DNA from: Clarkia xantiana subsp. parviflora
Taxonomy: Eukaryota > Streptophyta > Magnoliopsida > Myrtales > Onagraceae
Direction: 5' to 3'
DNA: 64,000 nucleotides
Assembly: GCA_036873135.1 (NCBI GenBank)
Contig: JAPTYO010000007.1
Location: 10,150,763 to 10,214,762 of the forward strand
The notes beneath the pieces were generated by a model. It saw nothing but the letters and a program-made list of their open reading frames with translations, was not told the origin of the DNA and did not search any database. A program made the position numbers and the translations under genes. This document shows, piece after piece, positions 47,201 through 57,922 of the stretch (the first letter of the stretch is position 1; the number at the start of each line of letters is the position of its first letter).

Positions 47201-48643
47201 CGTGTTAAATACAATTCTGATGGCACTCTTGAGCGTTATAAAGCACATCTTGTTGCAAAAGGTTTTAAACAAAAGGAAGGAATTGATTATGCTGAAACCT
47301 TTTCCCCTGTTGCCAAAATTGTAACAGTTAGGGTTATTTTATATCTTGCTTCCATGAATGCTTGGCCTTTATATCAAATGGACGTTTATAATGCTTTTTT
47401 GCAAGGTGATTTATTTGAAGAAGTTTATATGGACTTACCTCCTGGATTTGGTAATCAGGGGGAGTTGTATACTGTTAAGTCTAATCTTGTGTGCAGATTA
47501 CACAAATCCCTCTATGGACTGAAACAGGCTTCAAGACAGTGGAACATCAAACTTACTGAAGCTCTGCTCGGTAGTGGGTATACTCAAAGTCATCTTGATT
47601 ATTCTCTTTTTATAAAAAGAAAAGGTGATCAAATTGTTATTCTCCTGGTTTATGTGGATGATTTACTTATTACTGGGAATAGTGATGCTTTGATTCCTGA
47701 TTTAAAAAGGGTTTTACAAACCAGTTTTAAGATGAAGGATTTAGGAACTTTAAAATATTTTCTTGGCATTGAAGTTGCAAGGTCTGATAAAGGCCTTGTG
47801 CTCTGTCAACGAAAATATGTTCTTGAAATGCTTTCTGAAGTTGGTTTATTAGGATGTAAACCTTGTAGTACTCCTATGGAGCAAAATGCAAAATTTACAT
47901 CTGTTGGATATGATGAAGCCCTTGATTTGAATAAAAACGATGAAAAAATTTCTGATCCAACTACTTATAGACGGCTGATTGGTAAGCTCTTGTATTTGGG
48001 AATTACTCGTCCTGATATTGCCTATTATGTTCAGTACTTAAGTCAATATATGCAGAATCCTAAAAAATCCCATTATGATGCAGTTTTAAGGATATTGAGG
48101 TATTTAAAACAACAACCTGGTTTGGGTATTCTTTTGTCTTCCAATAAACAAAACACTGTAACGGGTTTTTGTGACTCAGATTATGCTCGTTGTGTTGAGT
48201 CTAGAAGATCTGTTACAGGATATTGTGTTTTCCTTGGAGATTCTTTAGTATCTTGGAAGGTTAAAAAACAGCCCACAGTGTCTTGTTCCTCTGCGGAAGC
48301 TGAATATCGTAGTATGCGAGAAACAGTTTCTGAATTAATTTGGCTGAATGGGATCATTTCAGAATTAGGATTTGCATTTTTAAAACCAATTACTTTGTAC
48401 TGTGATAATAAAGCGGCAATTCAGATAGGTAACAATCCCGTTTTTCATGAACGAACCAAGCATGTGGAAGTTGACTGTCATTTTGTACGTGATCAGGTTT
48501 CTGCAGGTTTTCTTCGATTGAGGCATTTAAGTACTTCAAATCAAACTGCAGATTTGTTTACCAAGGCACTTTCTAAGGCCCAACATCGACGTTTGCTCGT
48601 GAAACTCAACTTGGTAGATATTTTTGCACAAAGTTCAGATTGA
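44234..48643 (+). CDS. Ty1/copia gag-pol polyprotein, intact
   Basis: Single open frame of 1,469 residues. In order: N-terminal UBN2-type gag; a CCHC zinc knuckle, C-x2-C-x4-H-x4-C (about residues 281-294); aspartic protease 'WILDTGATHHMS' (about 395-407); pre-integrase 'LWHQRLGHVP' and HHCC zinc site; integrase core 'DLIHVDVWGPY', 'TIVDDFTRVTWVYLL', 'RVRSDNGGEF' and 'YTPQQNGVVERKHR'; reverse transcriptase from 'CRWVFRVKYNSDGT' to the catalytic box YVDDLL (about 1139-1144); RNase H 'GFCDSDYARC' and 'SSAEAEYRSM'. Protease-integrase-RT-RNase H order defines copia. All catalytic boxes are present with no stop or frameshift, so it is a candidate autonomous element. The TGA stop overlaps the polypurine tract region. 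The 5' LTR promoter is now split by the CACTA insertion, so expression from it is doubtful. Confidence 0.97.
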   Translation: MADESEKNLGENSGLNSGDAPTDVVVEAMPKIDHNHPLYLHPSDSAGLSLVTEKLTCSEDYGFWSKAMRICLISKNKLGFVTGAYKKENFEPSLHPLWDRCNALVLAWIMNSVSRELMSGNIYIESAFSVWNDLKERLHKVNGSRIFQLHRDICLAQQGVDSISTYFARLRTMWEEFDAICNLPNCGCPEFQKHISHANNLKLFQFLNGLNDSYSNVKTNLVMREALPSVSQAYSVLIQEENQRSLSSNSVASFADGKLPSLSTNSSNKSRGQKRNLNLVCDYCKAKGHDSDHCFKKNGYPPGWKLRPNQTRTPQANAVIDGHSDISGSEVGGSISTPLDIPKNQPMMITTEQLEHLARSMVRSQHNASEAEPRVNAASSVSGIPAPLMPNYSTDWILDTGATHHMSFRSNWMHNFRPLNSSVQLPNGFKSAVAGIGNINIDKNNVLTDVLFLPDFKYNLISISKLTKDLSFSVTFHTNSVILQDRCNGMVLGNGHEAAGLYFFKSHYPVPVAFQSVAFNPQTILWHQRLGHVPFHILNKFQFLSSFSLQNKGLSECTVCPMAKQARLPFPNSSFVTTGHFDLIHVDVWGPYHKATHDNKKYFLTIVDDFTRVTWVYLLTLKSDVIVILKHFYSMVETQFSKRIKRVRSDNGGEFINEYCSSFFLNMGIIHETSCAYTPQQNGVVERKHRHLLEVARALKLQSHTPDRFWGECILTACYLINLMPTEILKGLSPYEKLYNKVPSIDHLRVFGCLCYAKVLPLSDKFAPRSIACVMMGYSVVQKGYRLFNLSTRTFLVSRDVKFLESFFPFKVGSDVPPSFVPNVSPIPSSGDSVDNAFNTQITPNSVADPNIHQGNPEDISEGNDDNDSLSENATVLDDIVPVDVEPSSRPVRQTRPPIWSRDYDMSMTCSTKYPISVHLSCDNISNDHKSFLGIIDKIPEPNSFSDACKDINWVKAMKEEIAALEDNKTWSLVPLPQGRTSIGCRWVFRVKYNSDGTLERYKAHLVAKGFKQKEGIDYAETFSPVAKIVTVRVILYLASMNAWPLYQMDVYNAFLQGDLFEEVYMDLPPGFGNQGELYTVKSNLVCRLHKSLYGLKQASRQWNIKLTEALLGSGYTQSHLDYSLFIKRKGDQIVILLVYVDDLLITGNSDALIPDLKRVLQTSFKMKDLGTLKYFLGIEVARSDKGLVLCQRKYVLEMLSEVGLLGCKPCSTPMEQNAKFTSVGYDEALDLNKNDEKISDPTTYRRLIGKLLYLGITRPDIAYYVQYLSQYMQNPKKSHYDAVLRILRYLKQQPGLGILLSSNKQNTVTGFCDSDYARCVESRRSVTGYCVFLGDSLVSWKVKKQPTVSCSSAEAEYRSMRETVSELIWLNGIISELGFAFLKPITLYCDNKAAIQIGNNPVFHERTKHVEVDCHFVRDQVSAGFLRLRHLSTSNQTADLFTKALSKAQHRRLLVKLNLVDIFAQSSD

Positions 48644-48650
48644 GGGGGAG

Positions 48651-49046
48651 TGTTGAAGCCCGTGAAGCCCGTCATTTGTTTGGCCCACTGTTGTGCTGAT
48701 TGGTCCAGTCCATCCAGCCCGGAAGTTGATTCAAACTAATTTGGACTTTGTATTGTTGGGCTTTGGCTCGTTTTGGCCCATTGTTGGTCGTTATATCAAT
48801 CTGTGACTTTGTGTATTGTTTCAGGATCAAACTTGTGCACATTTAAAGATTGCGGTGCAATCTTGCATTAGTTTGCTAGGGTTTATTATATATTTGGGGT
48901 GATGAGAATATTAATGATTAATGAATCAACTTGTGTGATCCCCGAAATACTCTCTCTCTTTTCTCTCTGTGAAACTGCTGCGACTCTCTGTTTCTCAGGC
49001 GAATCTCCGCCGTGCTCCGCCACATTTCGCCGTGCTCATTTTCACA
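48651..49046 (+). repeat. 3' LTR of the copia element
   Basis: 396 bp, TG...CA, intact. Compared with the split 5' LTR: four substitutions and one 7-bp indel. Followed by the GAGGC target duplication and the rest of the sucrose synthase exon. Confidence 0.95.
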
Positions 49047-51433
49047 GAGGCTGTACTTGTCTATCAGTAAATGCATTTTCTTTATCTCTGCTGATTCTTC
49101 TCGGTCGTTAGATTTCGAGGGGTCGAAGAATCCCGCCACCACCACTAGGTTAACCAGGTTCCTCAGCCTACTGTTCTTCCCGAACCACTCGACCAGGCCT
49201 GTTATGTTCTTCACTGTGTCAAGCCTTGCCATCGAGAAAATGATCGGCTTCTTCCTATCGGCAAGGTATCCTCTGTCGAAAAAAGTTATCCATAAATCAG
49301 TAAAACCGGAAAATGTTGGACTTTGTATCGTTGAACTGTTACACATCTTACATGTGTTCATTGTTGTCCTCCTTGTTATACAAAAGTGCTTCAATGGCAG
49401 GATGGAATTTTTTTAACCTTCTTTGTCTCTGAGAGTAAGGGAAGTAGACAGACTGGTCGGCACCTGGGGAAGCAATGTTGAACTTTGGCTCGAAGACATT
49501 GATTCCCGAGATGACACGGCAGAGACCCGGCATCGTAAAAGCCATATGGCTCTCGTACTGCCCGGGCCGGGTTTTGCTGCAGCAGAGAGAGGAATGGAAA
49601 TGAATGGGCGAGTCGAATCACGGCCCGGGCCGGGTCGAGAACACACAAGCCCGGCGCACAAAGTTGGAATCAATAATGAGTTTTAACTGCTATATATATG
49701 CTAAGCTAACCTTCCAGCAATTTCCTGGTAGGTGCTTGTAATGATGAAGTCGGTAGCGTTCATGGCAACAAGATCTGCAGTGAATTGGCACGAGAAATGG
49801 TATTTCGGGTCGAGCTCCTTCCACTTGATGTCCGAATCCTCGTACTTGGTCTTCTCCAAGGCATGAGCTATAGTTCCCTGCATTTAGATCAACAACTTTT
49901 CAGTAAACCCTACGAAACCTTGCTCTCCAAGCAACATCCTTTAGGAAAATATTATACAGATAGGAATTGAATTGAATTGACCTGAGTGATTCCTAACTTG
50001 GTAGCCACTAGCGACGCTACGAGATTCCCATCAGAGTAGTTCCCGATCACGAGGTCGGGCTTGCATTCCATGTGTTGCATCACCTTCTCAACAGCATCTT
50101 ATATATGGACGAAAACCAACAACCTTTACATCAAGAAATGCTCTTATAAAAAAAAATAACATAAAATTTGAGCATGTTCAAGGAATATATATAATTGCCT
50201 GAGAAAATCTCTCCAAGTAAGGATAGACATCGAATCGGGACACCCATTGTCTGAGGACTACTCCTGTCTGAGTTCGAAATGGAACACGGAGAATGTGGGA
50301 GTATCCAAGATAGATTCCCACTCTTGGTTGCATTTCGTTCCTTTAGCGTCCGGTATGAGTCGTGTCACCTAATTAAAACCACCACACTAAATGAATTCAA
50401 CATCAATGAACACATATATGCAAAACATCAAGTATGTTCTACTCACCACAACAATGTTTGGTTTAATATCAAGGCCTTGTTGTTTGATCCTCAGCAACAT
50501 TTCTTCCTCCATAGCTCTTACTTGGTCCAAAATGTAAACCACCTATTATATTTAAGAATATTTCTTAATCTTAAGTATAAATTTAAAGAAAAACAATAAT
50601 GTACTCGGACGGCTTGTTGGATCTTGTGTTACCTGACCGCCTGTGTCTGGCAATCCTAGGACATCTTGCTGGCCAAAGTAGCCGTGAGGAGAGAATATGA
50701 TGACGTTGAAGATGATAGGGAGTCTGCTAATGAAGATCTCTAACTTCTCTTGGTCGGGGGCTTGCATCAATTCGGAGAGAATGTGCATTGTTTCTCTTAC
50801 TCTTTCTGCACTCTCCCCCCAACCCTTTTCAAAACCCAACTCTTTTATCCTGCCAATTATTAACAACTAATGTCATTGCACCAGCTGATCACTTGTGTAA
50901 AGTAGAAAATATGGCGAGTAATTATTAACCTGTGCTCGAAATTCTGATATGGGGTGTCCTTAGGAAAGGGGGAAACGAATGTTTCAGCTGCTATTAAGGC
51001 AGCTTGAAGCTTTGAGACTGTGTTGAGGTTTTCATTGATCATAAGGTTCTGCAGTTTTTTTCAAAAAAAACAATTAGTTTGTTTAACTAGCAAGGTTTTC
51101 TTGTGTGGCAAGGCAAGCTACAGCTGAGATTGATTGATTGATTGATTATTACCTCTCCTCCTTGGTGGTTTAGGGAGATTAAGTAGTCAACCAAAGGTTT
51201 AGCACTATCATAGCCTTTTCCAATCTTTGAGGTGATTGACTTTGTGATGAAGCTCAACCCATTCCCGATCAATGAGGGAAGTGCAATTCTTGGGGTTGTG
51301 AAGTCTATGGCTTCAAAGTCTATTTCCAAAGAGTGTTCATCCTTGGCCCTGTCAAATAGTTAAATCACATATATCACACACACACTAGCAAGCTAGAGTT
51401 TCTCAAATGATCAGTAACTTGCGGAGCAAGCAA

Positions 51434-54101
51434 TGGGTGTTTTTTTCCTCTTGCAGGTTCTTTTAAATCTTTTTTTTTCGTAGTTTGGTTTGCACTTTGT
51501 ACTGAAGTTTTTAAAGATGAAAAATCATATATCTGCAATTGGAAACGGAGGAAGTTCTTGAATTGGTTGATATGTGGTAAATAGTGACTATAAATAACTT
51601 GCTTGAGCTATTTGCTAAATGCAGCCTAGTCACTCACAAAGTCACAATGAGCATTTTTCTTCCTTTCCTGTTTACCCCTTACAGAGATTAAACCCTTTCT
51701 TAAGTGTCTTAAACAATAGCCTAGAGTTTGCTGTAGGTTAACCTTAAAGTTCCATGATGATCATGCTCTGCTGGTTTTTAACTTTGTGGGTTGGGTTAGA
51801 CATGTATTTGGAATTGCAAAGCGAGAAAGCTCTTGAATTTGTTGATTAGTTTAACGTCTTGGCTAAAATTTCTTTCTTTGAGTGATATACCAAATCGTAT
51901 TGTGTTTAGTTTCCTTTCCATTTACTACAAGACTGAAAAATTATCTTTGAAAGTTAAATAATTGCTTAGAGTTCCCGTGATTACCACAGTGATTCTTTTC
52001 TGCAGGTCTTTTACTTCTTAGGTTGGGTGAAGCACCTTTTGAGTGACTCCAAACTATTTCAAGATTTTCTGAGGATCACAGTTACCTCTGCAGTTGCAGT
52101 GGGGGCTCTTGCAGTAGGTGTTGGCATAGCTTCTGGATATATCTCCCCATGGACAGGACGTTTCTACTCTTTGCTCGACCCAACATATGCGAAAGACCAC
52201 ATACCCATCATTGCCTCTGTTTCAGAGCATCAACCAACAGCATGGTCCTCTTTCATGTTTGATTTCCATATCCTGCTTTTCCTTTTCCCAGCAGGTCTAT
52301 ACTTCTGTTTCAAAAAGTTGTCAGATGCCACAATATTTATAGTAATGTATGGCCTCACAAGCATGTATTTTGCTGGTGTTATGGTTCGTCTGATTCTTGT
52401 CGCCACACCTGCGGTATGCTTGATTAGTGCTATTGCTGTTTCTGCCACTATAAAGAATTTGACCCAATTAGTTAGAGCCAAGCCAAAGGTTGTCCAATCT
52501 GGTTCCATCAAAGGAGGAAACAGTGCAAAGGCATCTTCAAAGGTGAGATTATTGGCTCATTTGATTTGGTTGATTTCTCACCTTTATTAGACAGATGCCA
52601 GTTAGTAGTTCATGTTTAATGTGTATGTTTGTACCCCATTTAGATGATTATGTATTTACAGTCGGGTTTAATGAGAATTTCTTCACCACTATATCTCATC
52701 CTTCCAGTTTCTGTATATTGTTTTGTTAAAAGCAGGGTTTACCTGATCAATCCCAGCCTATTCAAAGAAATGGAGCCATAGCTCTTCTTTTTGGTGCGTT
52801 CTACTTGCTCGCCAAGTATGCTAGCCACTGTACATGGGTCACATCTGAGGCATATTCGTCACCCTCCATTGTGTTGTCTGCAAGAGGTGCCCATGGCAAC
52901 AGAGTCATCTTTGATGATTATCGCGAGGCATACTTCTGGCTTCGTCAGAATACGCCAGCTGATGCTAAGGTGATGTCATGGTGGGATTATGGATACCAAA
53001 TAACTGCCATGGGAAACAGAACAGTTATTGTAGACAATAATACCTGGAACAACACTCATATTGCTACTGTTGGACGTGCCATGTCCTCTTACGAGGATGA
53101 AGCCTATGAGATCATGAGAGAACTTGATGTGGACTATGTGTTGGTTGTTTTTGGTGGTGTTACTGGTTATTCTTCTGATGATATCAATAAGTGAGTTTTC
53201 TCCGTGCTAACTTCAGTCCATCCATTGTATATAGAATATGACAGTACCAACTCAAAACTGAAATTAATTAATTTGAACAATCCTGAATATGTATATGTTT
53301 GTTTATATTAACACTAGGCATTCTGATTTGCTCCAGATTCCTGTGGATGGTGAGAATCGGTGGTGGAGTTTTTCCTGTAATCAAGGAATCTGACTACCTT
53401 GTCAATGGCGAGTACCGTGTGGATAAAGGTGCAGCACCTAAAATGTTGAACTGTCTTATGTAAGTTTCTTGGTCTTTTGTAAATAAATGGTTGATCTATT
53501 CTGTATAAGCTTACTCAAGCTTTAATATTAACACTATTGAGAAACACATGGAGAGTAATAAGTAGTATCGGAAGCCACTTCAAAACTTGGTCAAGATCTA
53601 GGTGCTAATGTTTTTACCTCTTTATTCAGGTATAAATTATCTTACTACCGATTCGGGGAGCTGCAAACAGAATATGGCAGACCTCCAGGGTATGTTCTTG
53701 TTTTGTGATTTGACATGGAAACAATAACTGCATGTTTGATAAATTGAATAAGGTATACGAAAAAGAGAATGATGAATGGGAATAGTCGGGTCAAGAATGA
53801 TAATTCCTTATAAGGGTGGAATTTGGAATCATATTCCAAACCTTATTTGCAGCCAAACATCTTCTTCATAATTTTGAATTCATATTCCTTGTGTATTCTT
53901 GTAAACAAACGTGTTGTGTAAGAGCTAGTAGTTTTGTGGGTGATAATGTGATCCATATTATGATGGGGCAGGTATGATCGAGCAAGAGGGGTTGAAATAG
54001 GGAAGAAGAAGATAGAGCTGGAATATGTGGAGGAGGCGTTTACAACTTCTAACTGGATAGTTCGTATTTACAAAGTGAAACCTCCCAAGAATAGGTGGTA
54101 A
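51434..54101 (+). pseudogene. STT3: STT3, copy 2, 5'-truncated
   Basis: Contains the last 23 bp of exon 1 (to 51456) and complete exons 2-6 (52006-52542, 52736-53190, 53337-53459, 53630-53689, 53972-54101), all open and with intact splice sites. Residues 1-301 with the first membrane segments and the E78/D80 metal site are absent, as is any STT3 promoter, so it cannot make a working enzyme. One coding change was seen against copy 1: Thr350 (ACA) is Ile (ATA). The WWDYGYQ signature is still encoded. Confidence 0.93.
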
Positions 54102-56240
54102 GATAGATAGATCCATACTCCCATCAGCTACTCTACTTTCTCTCTTAGTTATAGTTAAAGCAAGAAAGAAAGCAATGATTTCCATAGAGAGGAGAGTTTC
54201 AGGTGTTGCTGAAAGATAAGATAGACTCTTGATTTTGGTAAAAGAAGATTTTTGTCTTTATTGTTTTCTGAGGCTCACCATTTGTTTTATAATATGGTTG
54301 AGTTGAGTGATGGCCGGCCCCTCTTTAAGATGCTAATAAGTAATTATTATATCCCTTTACTTGACTCCCTCATTTAGATGAGCGGATATAGATAATGTTC
54401 CACATCGTCCCTCACTGTTAAGATCTTGATACGTGTTCTGAGTGTAATTAATTTTGTGATTTTTTTAAAAAACTTTACTTCAAAGGGTATCATTTTTAAA
54501 CCCGACTAAACCTGCTAGCCAAATAAATTAATAAAATCAAAATGGATTGGATTGGACTAAACCTCTCAAACTAACCAGTAATCGATGCAATGAAGTCGGG
54601 AACTTAGGAATTTTTGCTCCCAGAAATCTGTAATCACGACAACTCTCATTAATCTATTTAAATTGCCAAGTTATCAGCCCGCATCGGGTTCTTCTTTGTT
54701 TTGTAATTGCTGGAGAAGTTGATGGAGTTCCATGGTTTAAAATTGTGTTGGAGGCTACAACAGTTGCATGTTTACATGCGATCAAGTATCAAATTGAACG
54801 GAAATATATGTTCGGATTAATTAATTATACTACTCAGATTGGGGCTTTATCAGATGACTGATAAAATGCGCTAACTGCATTAATATTTCTTCTGCTTTTT
54901 GATATAAGATGAATGAATATCTTCAAGTGTAAGATCACTTCATATTTTCTTCTCAGTAAAAATACTTATATACTCATGTTGGAATTATCTACCACAATTA
55001 AAATATACTTGAATCCATCATTAGTTTGGTCTCCACACCTCATAAGTAGAATTAGTCAAGAAAAGAAATGAGGAATTCCAGATGGATGAGAGTGAGAGAT
55101 CTCCCAAAGCATCAACTCTATTTCATTCTTAGTTTCATCGATGGTTACAAAGTGACTATATATAGCTAAGTAACAGAATTGTAACTTTATATCCTACTCT
55201 ATCTTAAAAGTACAAATTGTCTCTCCAACTTTTAACTAATATACCCCTATGATCCTATTCCCCTGAAGCATTGCGCCCTGAAACGTTGCACTTTGCTGTT
55301 TTCACTAAACAATTTTTTCACTGCTCGTTGCAAATCTTCAACACCGCTTCCACCACCCTCTGTCGGTGTGGAAAGGCATGCTCTTGGTTGGTTTGAAAAT
55401 TGAAAAAACCTTGACTCTAATTTTTTTTTTTTAAATTCATTATCTTTCCTTCTTTACAATTTTTCATTTCAATGTTCTCTTTTTTGTTCTTAGTGTTTCC
55501 ATTAATAGTAGGACAATAAAACTTATACGAAGTGACAGAAATCTCATGTAATACCATCCATATTCATGTATTTAACTTTGTAGGCCTTCAACAACTCTTA
55601 TTCATCTTATCAACCAAATATTACAAGTACAACCATATCTCTATTTAGGTTAGACAATTCGAGCTCCTCACAATTTATACTGATTGGATCTTCACTATGA
55701 AACTTTTATGCTATAAATTTGTTCAAAATATACGAAAAGTGCATTTTTATTATATGACTTTCGAATTGAATCAATTCTTGTTTTGACGTCAGTATGCTTT
55801 AAGGGAAAGATACTACATTTATGTTCTTAGTAGCATTCCGCGGTCTATTCATGTAGTGTATCTTTCTACAAATCATATTTGATTTTTCTTCGTTAATATG
55901 TGATTATCAATGTACTGAGAGGCTGTAAATTGTGTGTTGAGAAAAGATGTGTGAAAAACCTTATTGGTGTCATTGAAAGTCACCTTTAACTACCTACTTA
56001 TCATGTTTATGTATTGGCTTTCGAAAAATTATCTTCATCTTTGCTTAGGTACTGATGTTTTTATTTATGTACTGTTAATCTGAGATGTTGCATAAGAATT
56101 AATAGTTGGGCATCAAAATTGGAAGTTAATAAGGTGATTAAATATATTAATTTTTCGTTATATATATTTCTTTAATTTTTTAAGTATGTTTAGTAGTGAT
56201 TTTTATATTTAATTAATGATATTTTTTAATAATGTTTAGG
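54102..56240. other. Intergenic DNA (copy 2 of 27551-29690)
   Basis: Nearly base-for-base repeat of the copy 1 interval; single differences noted include T to G at 55323. No gene supported. Confidence 0.5.
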
Positions 56241-56278
56241 CTATATGCACGTGCAAAGCGCGTGCTAAAATCTCTAGT
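56241..56278 (+). mobile_element. Putative Helitron 3' terminus, copy 2
   Basis: Same hairpin plus CTAG|T layout as at 29691-29728, carried along by the block duplication rather than a separate insertion. Confidence 0.38.
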
Positions 56279-57323
56279 AACTAATAAAAGAGAAGATAAA
56301 AGTAGGTCCCTAAGTTTGTAAGCGAAACTAAGATCCCTATTATTTCTAATACTTCTATATAATGTTAACAAAGTTAACAAAGTCTTCACCATATGAATAG
56401 CTTCCATAACCAGGTATTTTGCGACTTTATTCGTCTTATAATAGGCATGTTGGAATACTCAATGATTAAATTTAGAGCTTCCTTAGCAACCATTTCCACT
56501 TGTACAAAGTCAAGTCCAAATGCAAAGTTAAAGCATATAGTAAAGTCGGAACTTTTTCACTAGACTATTAGTAATTCTTAGTCTTTTCTGAAAACCACTC
56601 ATCAATTCGTCGAAATTGTTGCAAATGATTCTCTCCACCCGCTCGACATGGGTTTCAAATAATTGATTCATGCGTGTTCAATTGAACCTAGTCATGGGGA
56701 GGGGATATTGTTTAACTTGCATGAATCACAATAACTTCGGTCATATGACATTAAAACACACTTATATATAAGTTACAGGGAGAGACATTTGTCCCCTCAC
56801 TTGTATGTGGGTTTGCAACTGCCTCGAAAGGTTTGCGTTTTTCACATTCAATTGAACAAGGAATGGCCAAATTACATGTTCTAGCCGAACAGGTTCAGAT
56901 ATTAGTACATGTTTGCTAAAACTAGTTCGTAACTTTTTTTTTTTTTCCACTCATATCATTTTGAACCGGTTCGAATTTTTTTTTTTTTACTGGTATGGAC
57001 CGAACCGATTCAACCAGTTCAGCTTCAGTCCTAGAAAAGTCCAACCAGGTCGGTGTTTTTGCCTATTAAGCGGCTAATAAGTCTTTTAATAGACATTCCA
57101 CCTGTTATTTTATTGTGAAAGACTAAATTGCCTCGTTCCGTTATAAGTACCTCCGTTATGTCAATTCTAAAGTGTTTTTTTTTTTTTTTTAAATCGTAAT
57201 TCTTAAGTTGAACTACGTATCTTTCTTTCCTTTTCTTTTTGCCAATGAACTAAGCGTGTTTCACATAAGAAAAAACTGAACTAGTGTAGTTTGTTAATGT
57301 AAATACTTATACTTAATCAAGAA
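56279..57323. other. Intergenic DNA (copy 2 of 29729-30774)
   Basis: AT-rich, poly-T tracts differing slightly in length from copy 1; nothing recognised. Confidence 0.45.
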
Positions 57324-57328
57324 GCGGG

Positions 57329-57371
<43 letters not shown>

Positions 57372-57396
57372 GCGTGTTCGATCCACGCTCACCGCA
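57324..57396 (+). tRNA. tRNA-Phe (anticodon GAA), copy 2
   Basis: Identical to 30775-30847 over all 73 nt, including the downstream T5 terminator at 57398-57402 and the flanks. Both copies should be transcribable by RNA polymerase III. Confidence 0.97.
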
Positions 57397-57402
57397 ATTT
57401 TT

Positions 57403-57922
57403 GTTCTTCAACAAGAAATAAGAGATGGCAAACAAACATGCAAGTTCAAGCTTATCTAAGAAGGTTCTTACCACAAAAGAGAGCTCATCCAAATTGCCCA
57501 GCCCAGAAACAATACACAACTCTAATTGGCTTTCAACTATTTACTTTTAAGTTCAACCAAAAATACAAATATATATAGTAGAGAAATATTGGTAATTTTG
57601 TTGAATCAAATTCAAATATATTTGAAGTTTTTCAACTCCAAATAACTCTTTTATTTACACCCATTATGAGAATACTGCGACTGTCTTTTCTTCTTTAGTT
57701 CTTGTAGTAATTTAAAGCTAGTATAGCAAAGACAAGTTTCACCCGATTTGCCAATTGTTGAACTAGTAGTAGTAACTTGGCTAACAAGAAAATCTTTCCA
57801 AAAACATGTTTAACTAACGAGTATTTCAAAGAGTACACGAGAAAATGAATTTTCAAACAAAACGTGAAAAAAAAGAGAAATTCAAGGAATGAGAATCCAC
57901 TGAAATAATACTGATGATTTAT
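57403..57922. other. Intergenic DNA and BTF3 3' UTR (copy 2)
   Basis: Repeat of 30854-31373; nothing recognised besides the presumed BTF3 3' UTR. Confidence 0.5.

Larger units (their letters stand above)
34939..49046 (+). mobile_element. Ty1/copia retrotransposon, coding-competent, inserted in a sucrose synthase exon
   Basis: LTRs begin TGTTGAAGCCCGTGAAGCCC and end TTTTCACA. The 5-bp target duplication GAGGC lies at 34934-34938 and 49047-49051. Directly after the 5' LTR, TGGTATCAGAGC (43492-43503) is the standard primer-binding site complementary to initiator tRNA-Met. The polypurine tract GAGGGGGAG (48642-48650) precedes the 3' LTR. The interior holds one uninterrupted gag-pol ORF. The 5' LTR is split by an 8.2-kb CACTA element. 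Without it the retrotransposon is about 5.9 kb, typical for plant copia. Confidence 0.96.
24883..51433. repeat. Duplicated block, copy 1 (contains 14.1-kb nested insertion)
   Basis: First copy of a direct duplication: end of STT3 exon 1, STT3 exons 2-6, intergenic DNA, tRNA-Phe, BTF3, and sucrose synthase up to an intron near its 5' end. Matching positions in copy 2 lie 26,549-26,551 bp higher on the left part. In the sucrose synthase 5' part, beyond the transposon, they lie about 12,430-12,440 bp higher. From 24883 to 34771 the copies are almost identical; beyond 34772 they differ by several percent. Confidence 0.93.
34104..51433 (-). pseudogene. Sucrose synthase, copy 1, truncated and transposon-split
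   Basis: Minus-strand homologue of the gene at 60653-64000. Exon remnants from 5' to 3': 51153-51348, 50930-51048, 50633-50849, 50447-50542, 50199-50368, 49982-50098, 49711-49877, 49352-49576, 49052-49272 plus 34593-34938 (one exon split by the insertion), 34372-34510, 34104-34286. Lesions seen directly: everything 5' of the intron at 51433 is missing. A 7-bp deletion (ACTTGGT, after about 50304) shifts frame in the exon at 50199-50368. The acceptor before exon 49982-50098 reads TAA instead of TAG. A 14.1-kb copia/CACTA insertion cuts the largest exon. Most other exons remain open, so inactivation is fairly recent. One exon (51153-51348) is one codon longer than its partner. Confidence 0.93.
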
